A DNA stretch of 64,000 bases, from positions 1 through 64,000 of the forward strand of contig NZ_CTDX01000015.1 of NCBI RefSeq assembly GCF_001375515.1, in the 5' to 3' direction. Positions within the stretch are counted from its first letter, which is position 1. Each line of letters opens with the position of its first letter. A program made the translations under genes and the position numbers. The notes beneath the pieces were generated by a model that saw nothing but the letters and a program-made list of their open reading frames with translations, ran no database searches and was not told where the DNA came from. Source of the DNA: Bacillus kwashiorkori. Its GTDB lineage: Bacteria > Bacillota > Bacilli > Bacillales > Caldibacillaceae. Below are positions 48,590 through 57,368 of the stretch, piece after piece.

Positions 48590-49252
48590 TCAATTGTTCT
48601 GGTTCCGATAATTTAGTTTAATCACGTTGGTTTCTGAAATTTTTTCAAGGTACTTAAATATTTCTTTGAGTGGGAGCTTGTTCATATTCTTATAGTTATT
48701 TGGATCCTTTTGACTTTCTTCATCTTCAAAATTGAACAGATAAGGATATCCCCGAATAGAAAAAGAATTTAGTAATTCAATATAGTCTTTAAAAGATGTT
48801 GCAATTTCAATTGCAATTATTTCTATTATTTTATTATAAAGCTTTTGTAAACAAACTTTATGTTCTATTAAATAACCCGTAATATCGAAGCTGTCGGGCA
48901 TATCCTCTATTTCCTTCTTGATTCCTGAGTTCCAGTTGAAAGAAGTATTTAATAAGGAGTCTCTTATAACTTTAATTTCCAGAACTTTTTGCTCGCCAAA
49001 TATAGTTGGAATTATTTTTTTTGATACACTATTTAAAGGCATAGTCCCGTTATGTTGTGTGAAATTTCTTAGATGATAAAGGAATCGGTATGAAAATAAC
49101 TCATTGTATAATTCAGTCTTTTTATCATCCCATAGTCCAGACTTCAGGGAATTTTTACTGTAATCTTGGTAAATCTTAATTTCACTTTGGTCAATGAATT
49201 TTCTTGCATTAGATAAATAATTACTCAATTTATTATTAACTTCTTTAATCAA
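48590..49252 (-). pseudogene. HEPN-like protein, 5' end cut at the island boundary
   Basis: A 220-residue helical protein. FLYHLRNFTQHNGTMPLN contains R-N-x3-H, as in HEPN ribonuclease domains. The only possible start is a TTG exactly where chromosomal esterase sequence begins, with no ribosome binding site, so the N-terminus is probably lost. It faces the esterase gene head to head. It could still be an expressed shortened protein. The family is inferred from the motif and helical content. Confidence 0.5.
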
Positions 49253-50140
49253 TACTGGGAACGTGCTTTGGCGGAGCTAGATCAGCAATCACTTGATTAC
49301 GAGTTAGTGGAGGCTGAATTTAGCACCTCCTTCGCTGACTGCTATCATCTTTATTTTACCGGAGTGGGCGGCGCGCGAGTTCATTGTAAACTCGCAAGAC
49401 CAAAAAATATAAACGAAGCTGGACCCGGAATCGCAATGTTTCACGGATATTCTGTCGATAGCGGAGATTGGCTAGATAAAATCGCTCATGTGGCACAAGG
49501 ATCAACTGTTATTGCGTTAGATTGCCGCGGGCAGGGCGGACTGTCAGAGGATAACCTTCAAGTAAAGGGCAATACTTTGAGAGGTCATATTATTAGAGGA
49601 TTGGACAATCCGAATCCTGATCAGCTTTATTACCGCAATGTGTTTTTAGATACGGTCCAGTCAGTAAGAATCCTTATGTCTATGGAAGGAGTCGAACCTA
49701 ACCGGATTGGAGTTACAGGGATGTCCCAAGGGGGTGCCCTTTCAATTGCTTGTGCGGCATTAGAACCTCGTGTTAAGGAAGTAGTGGTTGCCTATCCATT
49801 TTTATCTGATTATAAGCGCGTATGGGAAGCGATGGATATTAATAGTTCAGCTTACGAAGAAATCGTCTATTATTTCCGTGTCCATGATCCCAATCATCAA
49901 AAAGAAGATGAGGTTTTCAATAAACTGGGCTATATTGATATTCAAAATCTGGCTGAGCGTATTCAAGCAAAGGTTCTATGGGTAACTGCAATGAAGGATT
50001 CAATTTGTCCACCATCCACTCAATTTGCAGCCTATAACAAAATAAAATCAGATAAAGAAATGCTCTTATATCCGGAATACGGGCATGAGTACTTACCGGG
50101 ATTCGGTGATAAAGCCTTTCAGCGGTTTAAAAACCTTTAA
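49253..50140 (+). pseudogene. Acetylxylan esterase / cephalosporin-C deacetylase, 5'-truncated
   Basis: An AXE1-family alpha/beta hydrolase that removes acetyl groups from xylan fragments. The nucleophile elbow is GMSQGGALS (G-x-S-x-G), the Asp is in TAMKDSICPPSTQ and the His in YPEYGHEYLPGF, so the triad is complete. The readable homologous sequence begins at 49253 (YWERALAELDQQSLDYEL), but the first usable codon is TTG 49268 without a ribosome binding site, and a stop lies upstream at 49214. About 20–30 N-terminal residues have been lost at the junction with the island. Confidence 0.8.
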
Positions 50141-50186
50141 AGGCGGTACACAAGATTATGGCATAGTCTAGTAAGGAGAGGGAAAA

Positions 50187-51569
50187 GTGCGAGAAGCAAC
50201 ATTGGAATCGAACCATTTTTTTAAGAGAATGCTTGTGTTAGCTATTCCTATTGCTATTCAAACCTTGCTTACCTCCTCTTTAAATATGGTTGATTCCATC
50301 ATGGTTGGACAGTTAGGTGTAGATAGTATCGCGGCAGTAGGAGTAGGGAATAAGATTACAACCATATTAATTTTAGTATTACAGGGATTCGGAACAGGGG
50401 CAGCAATATTTGTCTCCCAATATTGGGGAAAAAAAGATTTACAAGGGATTAGAAAAATTTTGCTTTTAACTTTAAATATTGTGACTGTTTTTTCCATCCT
50501 CTTTACTGCATTAATTCTAATATTTACAAACACAATTATCAGTATTTTTACAAATGATTCAGGGGTCATACAAATTAGCGCAGGCTACTTGCGGATTGTG
50601 TCATTAAGCTACTTAGTAACCGCATTTACAATTGTTTTCTCAACTGTTTTACGTTCAATGGGCGAGGTTAAACTGCCGCTTTATATAAGTATTTTAGCGA
50701 TTGGAATGAATACCGGTTTAAACTATTTATGGATTTTTGGTAAGTTTGGATTTGCGGAAATGGGTGTAGATGGTGCCGCTTTAGCAACGCTCATTGCCCG
50801 GATCGTACAGGCTGTTCTGTTGTTTCTGCTTGTTTCAAAATCTCTATCTCTTTCCATTAGGAAGCTACGCATCAATGAAATGCTAGATGTTTCACTAGTG
50901 AGAAGATATTTTTCCATTACCATTCCATCTATTATTAACCACGCTGCGTGGACGCTAGGGGAAACGTCTTATTTTTGGGTGTATGCACAAATGGGGACAA
51001 ACGAGCTTGCAGCTGTAACTTTAGTCGATCCGCTCCTATTTTTGTTTATGGCTTTATTTATCGGACTAAGCGATGCCTCCCAAGTAATGATTGGAAATAG
51101 TATCGGTGCCCATAAGACGGATCTGGCCTTCGCTGATGCAAAAAGATTTCTTGCATTGACGGCAGGGTTATCGGTAGTCGCCGGTATATTCATTGTGTTA
51201 GTGACTCCTTATTTCCTTTCTATCTATAACATCAATGATGAGGTAGAGTGGTTTGCAAAAAGTGTATTAATAGTTTATGCGTTTCTAGTGATTGGTAAAA
51301 TGCTTAATATGGTTAACAATATTGGTGTGTTAAGAGCAGGCGGAGATACAAAGTTTGTATTGTATATTGACATGATTGGTGTATGGGCAATAGGTTTGCC
51401 CCTAGCAATAATGGGAGCATTCAACCTTCATCTCCCAATTTTTGTAGTCTATGGTTTAGCTAATTCACACGAATATATAAGAGCGTTTTTAGGAATTAAA
51501 CGGACTTTATCGCATAAATGGATTCGAAATGTCACAATCGATATTGATAAAAAGGAATCTGTCAGCTAA
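50187..51569 (+). CDS. MATE-family multidrug/cation efflux transporter
   Basis: A 460-residue inner-membrane protein with about 12 transmembrane helices. MATE features are FFKRMLVLAIPIAIQTLLTS at the N-terminus and DSIMVGQLGVDSIAAVGVGN (about residues 31–50), the family's most conserved stretch, with the matching second-half segment TNELAAVTLVDPLLF. Such pumps expel drugs or metabolites using Na+ or H+ gradients. Start GTG 50187 follows AAGGAGAGGG. It lies 46 bases after the esterase gene on the same strand and may once have shared its operon. The substrate is unknown. Confidence 0.92.
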   Translation: MREATLESNHFFKRMLVLAIPIAIQTLLTSSLNMVDSIMVGQLGVDSIAAVGVGNKITTILILVLQGFGTGAAIFVSQYWGKKDLQGIRKILLLTLNIVTVFSILFTALILIFTNTIISIFTNDSGVIQISAGYLRIVSLSYLVTAFTIVFSTVLRSMGEVKLPLYISILAIGMNTGLNYLWIFGKFGFAEMGVDGAALATLIARIVQAVLLFLLVSKSLSLSIRKLRINEMLDVSLVRRYFSITIPSIINHAAWTLGETSYFWVYAQMGTNELAAVTLVDPLLFLFMALFIGLSDASQVMIGNSIGAHKTDLAFADAKRFLALTAGLSVVAGIFIVLVTPYFLSIYNINDEVEWFAKSVLIVYAFLVIGKMLNMVNNIGVLRAGGDTKFVLYIDMIGVWAIGLPLAIMGAFNLHLPIFVVYGLANSHEYIRAFLGIKRTLSHKWIRNVTIDIDKKESVS

Positions 51570-51620
51570 ACGATGAATGTCTTTTAGTGAAGTCCGCTTT
51601 AACTGTATGGAGGGAATACA

Positions 51621-51717
51621 ATGGCAATTATTCAATTTCCGAAAGTAATGAAGTGGGGTTCGGCAACAGCACAGCTTACCAAATTGAAGGTGCCACCTTT
51701 AAGGGAAATATTGTAAA
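51621..51717 (+). pseudogene. Glycoside hydrolase family 1 (beta-glucosidase) N-terminal remnant
   Basis: With a good ribosome binding site (GGAGGG), ATG 51621 begins MAIIQFPKVMKWGSATA, the classic start of a GH1 enzyme. Two extra bases at about 51670 break the frame just before AYQIEGAT, which continues in the next frame. Nothing else of the enzyme remains. With the esterase upstream, this suggests a former plant-sugar utilisation cluster. Confidence 0.7.
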
Positions 51718-51911
51718 TGGAGATAAACGGAGACATCGCATGCAGTATCTTTCTAGTTGAATTCTATATTATATCACCCTACAAGATTTTTTGTTTCTAT
51801 TCAGTGTGTTTCGTAACTGTACTATCGGTTGTATTTGATAGGTTGTACATCTTTTCTCTAGTATATGGGTGTTTATGATAGTATGGAATTAATGGAAATA
51901 AATCAGAAAGG

Positions 51912-52484
51912 ATGAATCGCATGCCTCTTTCAAGTGTACTAAAAGGTTCAAAGCCTAACGAAAAAGAATTCCAATTAATTTTGAGAGAAATCATCCTAGA
52001 CAAAAAGACATTCAAAACAATTTCTGGTAGAAAAGCATTTTTTAAGATTGAATATGAGGCACTTGTCCCTTATGATTTAGTTAAGGGCTATAATTCGACT
52101 GTGATTGGTACAGCGTTTGATTATTTGGCAAGAATAATGTTGGCCCGTGTAGTTAAAAAAATAGAGTTGAATCTGACACAAGTTTAGAAGCGGAAAAAGG
52201 ACTAACGATCTTGTCCAAGGTATTAAAAATTCACCGTTCTATTAGATCAAAGATTAAAAAAATATACTAAATCAATAAAAAGGTTAAAGGCATTTAGCAA
52301 TAACAAAAAGGATATTAAAGAATTGGTTATAGATGTCTGTTTCTTAGCTAAATTAGAATGTATTTCGTTCTGGGCTTCCTCCAACCAACCTTTTTTGGAA
52401 GCTTTTGAGGACTTTCTAAATGAGAACTTTGAAGATGATCCAACTTTTCACAAGCTAGTAATAAACGGAGATGGTGCCCACTGA
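51912..52484 (+). pseudogene. Decayed gene of unknown family with at least two frameshifts
   Basis: The first frame (51912–52187) encodes MPLSSVLKGSKPNEKEFQLI and then YNSTVIGTAFDYLARIMLAR. A shift moves coding to SLEAEKGLTILSKVLKIHRS (52181 onward), and a second shift near 52260 to KELVIDVCFLAKLECISFWA, ending at a stop at 52482–52484. The joined product would be about 190 residues. AAAGGATGAATCGC supports the start. I do not recognise the family. Confidence 0.55.
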
Positions 52485-52607
52485 ATCGCATCCTGTCGAG
52501 ATTATTTTAAAAATCGTATATCTCCCTTTTATTGACTGTTTCCATATAGCATATGGGGTAAAGAGTAGCCCTACAAACACTTGACTCAAACATTGTGGAG
52601 TAATAGA

Positions 52608-52636
52608 TTGCTATCTAAATTAAATTATTTTATAAT
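52608..52636 (+). promoter_or_regulatory. Promoter for the surface-protein gene
   Basis: TTGCTA (52608–52613), a 17-base spacer and a perfect TATAAT (52631–52636). This gives a leader of about 190 bases. Confidence 0.6.
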
Positions 52637-52642
52637 AGAGAC

Positions 52643-52800
52643 AAGCATCTTTTTGATTTTATTTTTGATAGCAACCTAACTATTAGGTTAGCAGACTAGG
52701 AAACTCAACAATAACTGGTCCTTTGGGGCGGAAGTTAAGCGAATGTTAGTATTTATATTTCTAACGTTCTATTAATTTTACTCCTGAAGGGCCTTTTTTG
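52643..52800 (+). promoter_or_regulatory. Structured leader with intrinsic terminator before the surface-protein gene
   Basis: The leader holds a perfect small hairpin AACCTAA-CTA-TTAGGTT (about 52672–52688). A long imperfect hairpin follows: GGTCCTTTGGG pairs with CCTGAAGGGCC, and GAATGTTAG with CTAACGTTC at its tip. TTTTTT follows just before the gene's ribosome binding site. No upstream gene needs this terminator, so it may be a transcription attenuator. I could not match it to a known riboswitch class. Confidence 0.5.
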
Positions 52801-52832
52801 TTGAAATTTATCTCAGGAGAGGAGAAAGGGAA

Positions 52833-53804
52833 ATGAAAAGAAAATTGGCGGTACTTATTTTTTTAATGTCACTGGGGACGTTTGGATTTGTAACAAATGC
52901 AGTTTTTGCAGAGGAAACAGCTAAACTTTATTGTACATTAACCATTGATAGTGCTGTCCATACAGAATCTAACCCTGCTAAGTTAGATGGGCCTGCAGAA
53001 TGTAAGATTGATATTGCATGGGGCTATTATAACAATAATTTGGATGAATTTATAATAGGAGGGTTCCTGTTTGGATATGCCGAAAACGGTAAATCCTACG
53101 AATTCAGTTGGCCTTACGGACATTATCATGCAGTTGTGATTACTGTTACAACAATCAAACGAGAGACGCCAGTACCTCCTAAGGAAGAACCGAAACCAAG
53201 CAATCCTCCTAAGGAAGAACCGAAACCAAGCAATCCTCCTAAGGAAGAACCGAAACCAAGCAATCCTCCTAAGGAAGAACCGAAACCAAGTAATCCTCCT
53301 AAGGAAGAACCGAAACCAAGTAATCCTCCTAAGGAAGAGCCAAAACCGAGCAATCCTCCTAAGGTGGATACACCGACCAAACCTAAAGAGGACACGAAGC
53401 CAAGTAATGCACCAAAGCAGAATTCAACTACCTCTGCACAAAAGGATAATTCTTTAAAAGGGAGTCCTAGTGGTTCTAACGATAAAGTGGGTACAGAACC
53501 TTCAAGTATAGATGGACAAAATGAGGGAACAGAAGTAGAAAATCAAGAGAAACAAAATAAATCCAATAATTCTGATGAACCCAATGTAGAGGTAAATTCA
53601 AAATTAAATGATGAGGAACCATTTAAAGATGAACAAAATCAAGATAAAGAACAAGGCGAGATGGCAACATCAGCTGATTCTAAAATTTCCAATGAATTTC
53701 AGGAAAAGTCTAATACTACTATCACTTATTGGGTATTGTTTTTCCTACTAATTCTTGGAGTAATAGGTGTCGGCAGTTACCGATGGTATCGACGAAATAA
53801 ATAA
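52833..53804 (+). CDS. Secreted, membrane-anchored repeat protein
   Basis: A 323-residue cell-surface protein of unknown function. The signal peptide spans residues 1–26 (cleavage after VFA). A small folded domain with a WGYYNNN and SWPYGHYHAV stretch occupies about 27–110. Six or more PPKEEPKPSN repeats (about 114–175) and an acidic, Ser/Asn/Glu-rich stalk follow, and a C-terminal helix (TYWVLFFLLILGVIGVGSYR) ends in RWYRRNK. No LPxTG motif precedes this helix, so sortase attachment is not supported; it is anchored by the helix itself. ATG 52833 follows AGGAGAGGAGAAAGGG. Confidence 0.8.
   Translation: MKRKLAVLIFLMSLGTFGFVTNAVFAEETAKLYCTLTIDSAVHTESNPAKLDGPAECKIDIAWGYYNNNLDEFIIGGFLFGYAENGKSYEFSWPYGHYHAVVITVTTIKRETPVPPKEEPKPSNPPKEEPKPSNPPKEEPKPSNPPKEEPKPSNPPKEEPKPSNPPKEEPKPSNPPKVDTPTKPKEDTKPSNAPKQNSTTSAQKDNSLKGSPSGSNDKVGTEPSSIDGQNEGTEVENQEKQNKSNNSDEPNVEVNSKLNDEEPFKDEQNQDKEQGEMATSADSKISNEFQEKSNTTITYWVLFFLLILGVIGVGSYRWYRRNK
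53175..53354 (+). repeat. Six tandem 30-bp coding repeats
   Basis: The unit codes for PPKEEPKPSN. Units 1–3 are identical; units 4–6 differ at one to three positions, mostly silent. Partial units follow. Near identity at the DNA level points to recent expansion by slippage or recombination. Confidence 0.9.
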
Positions 53805-54147
53805 AAAAACACATTGATTAAATTTCCACCTAATTACGTACATTTGTTTATACACAGTCGAATTCACGGAACACTTGATTATTTAAGTCCTATTGATTAT
53901 AGCAAAAAGGAACACCTTAAAAAAATTATCTAGTTTAGTGTTGACATACCAGTTCCTTGTTGCTACTCATTGGAGACATTTTGGTTGGTAGTTCCTTCTT
54001 TATTTGTTATGCAGTCTTTCTAGTGGAACTTATCTAAATTGGTGCAAAAATTACTGAAATTATAAATGTTCAATTAAAATTTATAGTTGCGGGAATGCTA
54101 TTAGGAATGTCTGGAGTCTATTTATTTTAAAAAAAGAGGAGAATATT
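53805..54147 (+). other. Intergenic stretch with a possible membrane-protein tail
   Basis: No complete gene. One frame ends FIVAGMLLGMSGVYLF before a stop at about 54130, like the last helix of a lost membrane protein. A TTGACA-like box occurs at 53942–53947 without a good -10. Nothing else is seen. Confidence 0.3.
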
Positions 54148-54690
54148 ATGGAAACAAAAAGTGAAAAAGAACTTTTATTACTTAATAGCGAAAAACATTT
54201 TTCGGCATTGCTTGAAATAATTGAATCTGTACCTCCTAGAAAAAGGAGCATTGTTATAGAAACAAAAGAACGGGATAAGAGTTTTCGTGATGTATTAATG
54301 CATTTGTATGAATGGCATGCAATGCTTGAGAGATGGTATAGAGAAGGTATAGATGGAGATATTCCTCAAATACCAGCACCCGGATATAAGTGGAGGAATA
54401 TCCAACAACTTAATATGCAAATTTGGGAAAATTACCAAGATATAACATTAAATCAAGCTATAAAAAAATTAAAATTAAGTCATAAAAGAGTAATGGCAAT
54501 AATTAAATCACATACCAATGAAGAAATTATGATAAAAAATTACTATAAATGGACTAAAACAAGTAACTTATACAGTTATTTTGCAGCCAATACTTCCAAT
54601 CATTACATTTGGGCGATAAAAAAATGCGAAGTTATTGCAAACTCAATAATAGAAAGGCAGAAGACATTCTTGAAATCCAATAAAATTTGA
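54148..54690 (+). CDS. ClbS/DfsB-family four-helix-bundle protein
   Basis: A 180-residue DinB-like helical-bundle protein. The family signature is clear: FRDVLMHLYEWHAMLERWYR (about residues 51–70) and PQIPAPGYKWRNIQQLN (about 76–92). Relatives include ClbS, which hydrolyses the genotoxin colibactin in its producer, and DfsB; most members have unknown substrates. ATG 54148 follows AAAGAGGAGAATATT. It stands alone and no toxin-synthesis genes are near. Confidence 0.85.
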   Translation: METKSEKELLLLNSEKHFSALLEIIESVPPRKRSIVIETKERDKSFRDVLMHLYEWHAMLERWYREGIDGDIPQIPAPGYKWRNIQQLNMQIWENYQDITLNQAIKKLKLSHKRVMAIIKSHTNEEIMIKNYYKWTKTSNLYSYFAANTSNHYIWAIKKCEVIANSIIERQKTFLKSNKI

Positions 54691-54761
54691 TAATAAATGT
54701 AACATTTATTTGAGAAATTTATGAAATCTGCAAGAATAATAGAATCAGTTTTCTTTACTCT

Positions 54762-54770
54762 TGTTATAAT
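54762..54770 (+). promoter_or_regulatory. Extended -10 promoter for the AraC–TIM-barrel gene
   Basis: TGTTATAAT is a TGN extended -10 with a perfect TATAAT (54765–54770), about 40 bases before the start codon. The -35 region is poor. Confidence 0.45.
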
Positions 54771-54810
54771 ATTAACAATATGAGGTTAATAAATAGCATA
54801 ATAGAACGGT

Positions 54811-56022
54811 GTGATTAATTTGCATTACTTCGAAAGGGAAGAAATAGTAAAGCAACTTAAAAAACAAATTCAAATAAATAGACATATTATTGGAGTGGCA
54901 ACAGGGTCAGGATTAACAGCGAAGTACGCTGAGGAAGGTGGAGCGGACTTCATTTTAGCATTGAGTTCTGGCTTTTTTCGGCAAAAGGGATTAAGTTCTC
55001 TTTCTGCCTATTTGCCGTTTTTAAACAGCAATGATGCAGTCATGGAATTTGGCTTGAAGGAATTGCTGCCTAGAACAAAACTTCCCATTATCTTCGGTCT
55101 AATGTCCACCGACTTGAATAAAAATATAGAAAGTTTCATTCGACAAATTCAAGAAAAAGGCTTTGCAGGCATAAATAATTATCCCACTATCGGGTTGATT
55201 GATGGCATCTATCGAGAGGCATTAGAAGAGCAAGGTATTTCTTACAAACAAGAAGTAGAAAGTATATATATAGCAAATAAATTAGGAATGTTTACTGTTG
55301 CATTTGTTTTTGATAAGGAACAAGCGATACAAATGGTGGAAGCAGGTGCAGATGTCATTTGCTTACACTTTGGACTGACAACTGGTGGAAAACTTGGGTC
55401 CAAACAAATTCTATCATTACAATCCGCAAGAAAATTAGCACAAGAAGTTTTTGAAGTAGTTATGGAGCTTAATCCACAAACAATTAAAATGATTTATGGT
55501 GGACCGGTGAATAAACCTGTTGATGTTCAATTTATTTATGACGGTACGAATATTGATGGCTATATTGGCGGTTCTGTCTTTGAAAGAATACCTGCTGAGC
55601 AAGTCGTTTTACAAGTGACAGAGTCTTTCAAAAAAACGAATGATGTAAAGTATGATGAACTAATTGAAAAGATTATTAGCGGATTTACAACAACAGAAGA
55701 TTATGTTGAGTTTGTTAAAAGATATGTAAGCCTCCACTATAATGATGAAATATCGTTAAATGAGATTTCTGAAATACTCCATATTTCACGGTCACATTTA
55801 AGTACACTCTTCAAAAAAAGTGTCGGAGTTTCGTTTATTGATTATCTAATTGATTATCGACTCAATCGTGCTTTAGAAATATTTAGGGAGAAAAGGTTAC
55901 CACTTACAACAATTGCGGAGTTAGTCGGATATCCAAACTACTCTCAATTTAGCAAGATTTTTAAAAAGCGAAAGGGGAAATCTCCGCGAGATTACTTAAA
56001 ATCAAACAAAATGACAAGTTAA
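54811..56022 (+). CDS. AraC-family regulator with N-terminal PEP-hydrolase-like TIM barrel
   Basis: A 403-residue fusion. Residues about 10–275 are a TIM barrel of the phosphoenolpyruvate hydrolase-like family (PF09370 type): IIGVATGSGLTAKYAEEGGA, GFAGINNYPTIGLIDGIYRE and VICLHFGLTTGGKLG. Residues about 298–398 are an AraC DNA-binding domain with two helix–turn–helix units (ISLNEISEILHISRSHLSTL and LPLTTIAELVGYPNYSQFSK). The barrel probably acts as the ligand sensor. It lies just before the UPF0261 and free TIM-barrel genes, whose barrel is homologous, so it likely controls them. GTG 54811 is used; TTG 54820 is possible. Confidence 0.88.
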   Translation: MINLHYFEREEIVKQLKKQIQINRHIIGVATGSGLTAKYAEEGGADFILALSSGFFRQKGLSSLSAYLPFLNSNDAVMEFGLKELLPRTKLPIIFGLMSTDLNKNIESFIRQIQEKGFAGINNYPTIGLIDGIYREALEEQGISYKQEVESIYIANKLGMFTVAFVFDKEQAIQMVEAGADVICLHFGLTTGGKLGSKQILSLQSARKLAQEVFEVVMELNPQTIKMIYGGPVNKPVDVQFIYDGTNIDGYIGGSVFERIPAEQVVLQVTESFKKTNDVKYDELIEKIISGFTTTEDYVEFVKRYVSLHYNDEISLNEISEILHISRSHLSTLFKKSVGVSFIDYLIDYRLNRALEIFREKRLPLTTIAELVGYPNYSQFSKIFKKRKGKSPRDYLKSNKMTS

Positions 56023-56045
56023 TCAAACATAAGCTTATATTTTTT

Positions 56046-56068
56046 CTATGTTGGAAACGTTAACATAG
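56046..56068 (+). promoter_or_regulatory. cre-like palindromic operator before the UPF0261 operon
   Basis: CTATGTT (56046–56052) and AACATAG (56062–56068) form a palindrome around a core that matches the CcpA cre consensus except for one base (TGGAAACGTTAACA, 56052–56065). A weak promoter, TTAACA (56060–56065) with TATATA (56084–56089), overlaps it, so binding would repress. CcpA or a related LacI-type regulator is the likely protein; the AraC fusion is an alternative. Confidence 0.6.
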
Positions 56069-56123
56069 TAATTGTAGAGAAGATATATAGCGTTTTCCAC
56101 AATGTAAAAAGGAAGTGATATGT

Positions 56124-57368
56124 TTGACTAAGACAATAGCTTTAATCGGAACATTTGATTCAAAGGGAAAAGAATTTCTGTTTGTTAAAGAGTTAATCGA
56201 ATCATTAGGTTTTCACACATTCACTATCCATTCAGGTGTATTTGATTCACCTTTTACACCAGACGTATCCAATGAGGATGTGGCGTTTGCTGGTGGCGGA
56301 AATATTAGATCAATAGTTAAGCAGAAGGATCGTGCCCAAGCAACCGAAATTTTATCCAAAGGGATGGAAAACCTATTACCTAAATTATTTGAAGCGGGAA
56401 AGTTTGATGGTGTTTTATCATTTGGTGGAACAGGCGGTACTTCTATCGCTACACCAGGAATGAGGGCACTACCTATAGGTGTTCCTAAAGTTATGGTATC
56501 AACAGTAGCATCTGGTAACACGCAACCATATGTGGGAACAAGTGATATTGTCATGATTCCATCTATAGTTGATGTTGCAGGACTAAATACCATTTCTACA
56601 AAAATATTTACGAATGCTGTATTTGCTATTTGTGGAATGCTTCAGTTTGAAGATAAGACAAAAGTAGAGCATAAACCATTAATTGCAGCAACGATGTTTG
56701 GTTTAACCACTCCTTGTATAAACTATGCGAAAGAGTATTTAGAGGATAGAGGTTATGAAGTATTAATTTTCCATGCTACCGGTATTGGTGGAAAAACAAT
56801 GGAACATTTAATCGAAAATGGTTTTTTTGAAGGTGTTCTAGATATTACAACAACAGAATGGGCGGATGAAACGGTAGGGGGAATTTTAGCAGCAGGCCCT
56901 AATCGTTTAGAGGCGGCTAGTAAACATGGTGTCCCTCAAGTAGTTTCTGTTGGTGCAATGGATATGGTGAATTTTGGACCGAGAAATACGGTGCCTAAAC
57001 AGTTTGACGGACGAAATTTTTACCAACATAACCCAACCGTTACGTTAATGAGAACTACTGTTGAAGAGAATCAACAGATTGCGAAAAATATGGCAGAAAG
57101 ACTGAATAAATCTACTGGTTATACAACATTAATGTTTCCGTTGAAAGGATTTTCGGGATTAGATATAGAAGGCCAACAGTTCTTTGGTCCGGAAGAAGAT
57201 CAAGCATTAATTAGTACGTTAAGGGACAAAATTGATCAAAACAAGATAGAAATAATGGAAGAAGACCTGCATGTTAATGACAAGGAGTTTGCAATATTAG
57301 CTGCAGAAAAATTACTTCAACTAATAGAAAAAAAGAAAGGAGAAGTTGAAGGTGATAACATTAACTAG
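56124..57368 (+). CDS. UPF0261 / Tm-1-like ATP-binding domain protein
   Basis: A 414-residue cytoplasmic protein of the UPF0261 family, named for the N-terminal half of the tomato Tm-1 resistance protein. Characteristic stretches are [20 protein letters not shown] at the start, [20 protein letters not shown] (about residues 92–111), [20 protein letters not shown] and [18 protein letters not shown]. Start TTG 56124 follows AAAGGAAGTGA by 8–9 bases; the GTG inside that site is rejected. Its end overlaps the next gene by 17 bases. The biochemical role in bacteria is not established. Confidence 0.9.
   Translation: MTKTIALIGTFDSKGKEFLFVKELIESLGFHTFTIHSGVFDSPFTPDVSNEDVAFAGGGNIRSIVKQKDRAQATEILSKGMENLLPKLFEAGKFDGVLSFGGTGGTSIATPGMRALPIGVPKVMVSTVASGNTQPYVGTSDIVMIPSIVDVAGLNTISTKIFTNAVFAICGMLQFEDKTKVEHKPLIAATMFGLTTPCINYAKEYLEDRGYEVLIFHATGIGGKTMEHLIENGFFEGVLDITTTEWADETVGGILAAGPNRLEAASKHGVPQVVSVGAMDMVNFGPRNTVPKQFDGRNFYQHNPTVTLMRTTVEENQQIAKNMAERLNKSTGYTTLMFPLKGFSGLDIEGQQFFGPEEDQALISTLRDKIDQNKIEIMEEDLHVNDKEFAILAAEKLLQLIEKKKGEVEGDNIN

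Noticed and set aside
52643..52800. Assignment of the surface-protein leader to a c-di-GMP or preQ1 riboswitch
   Set aside because: The conserved cores of those classes are not present; only a structured leader can be claimed.
53175..53354. Regular 30-bp repeats as a possible CRISPR array
   Set aside because: The units are directly adjacent without spacers and lie in frame inside a secreted protein; no cas genes are present.
53126..53395. An 89-codon minus-strand frame with Gly/Leu/Ser repeats
   Set aside because: It is the antisense shadow of the PPKEEPKPSN repeats.
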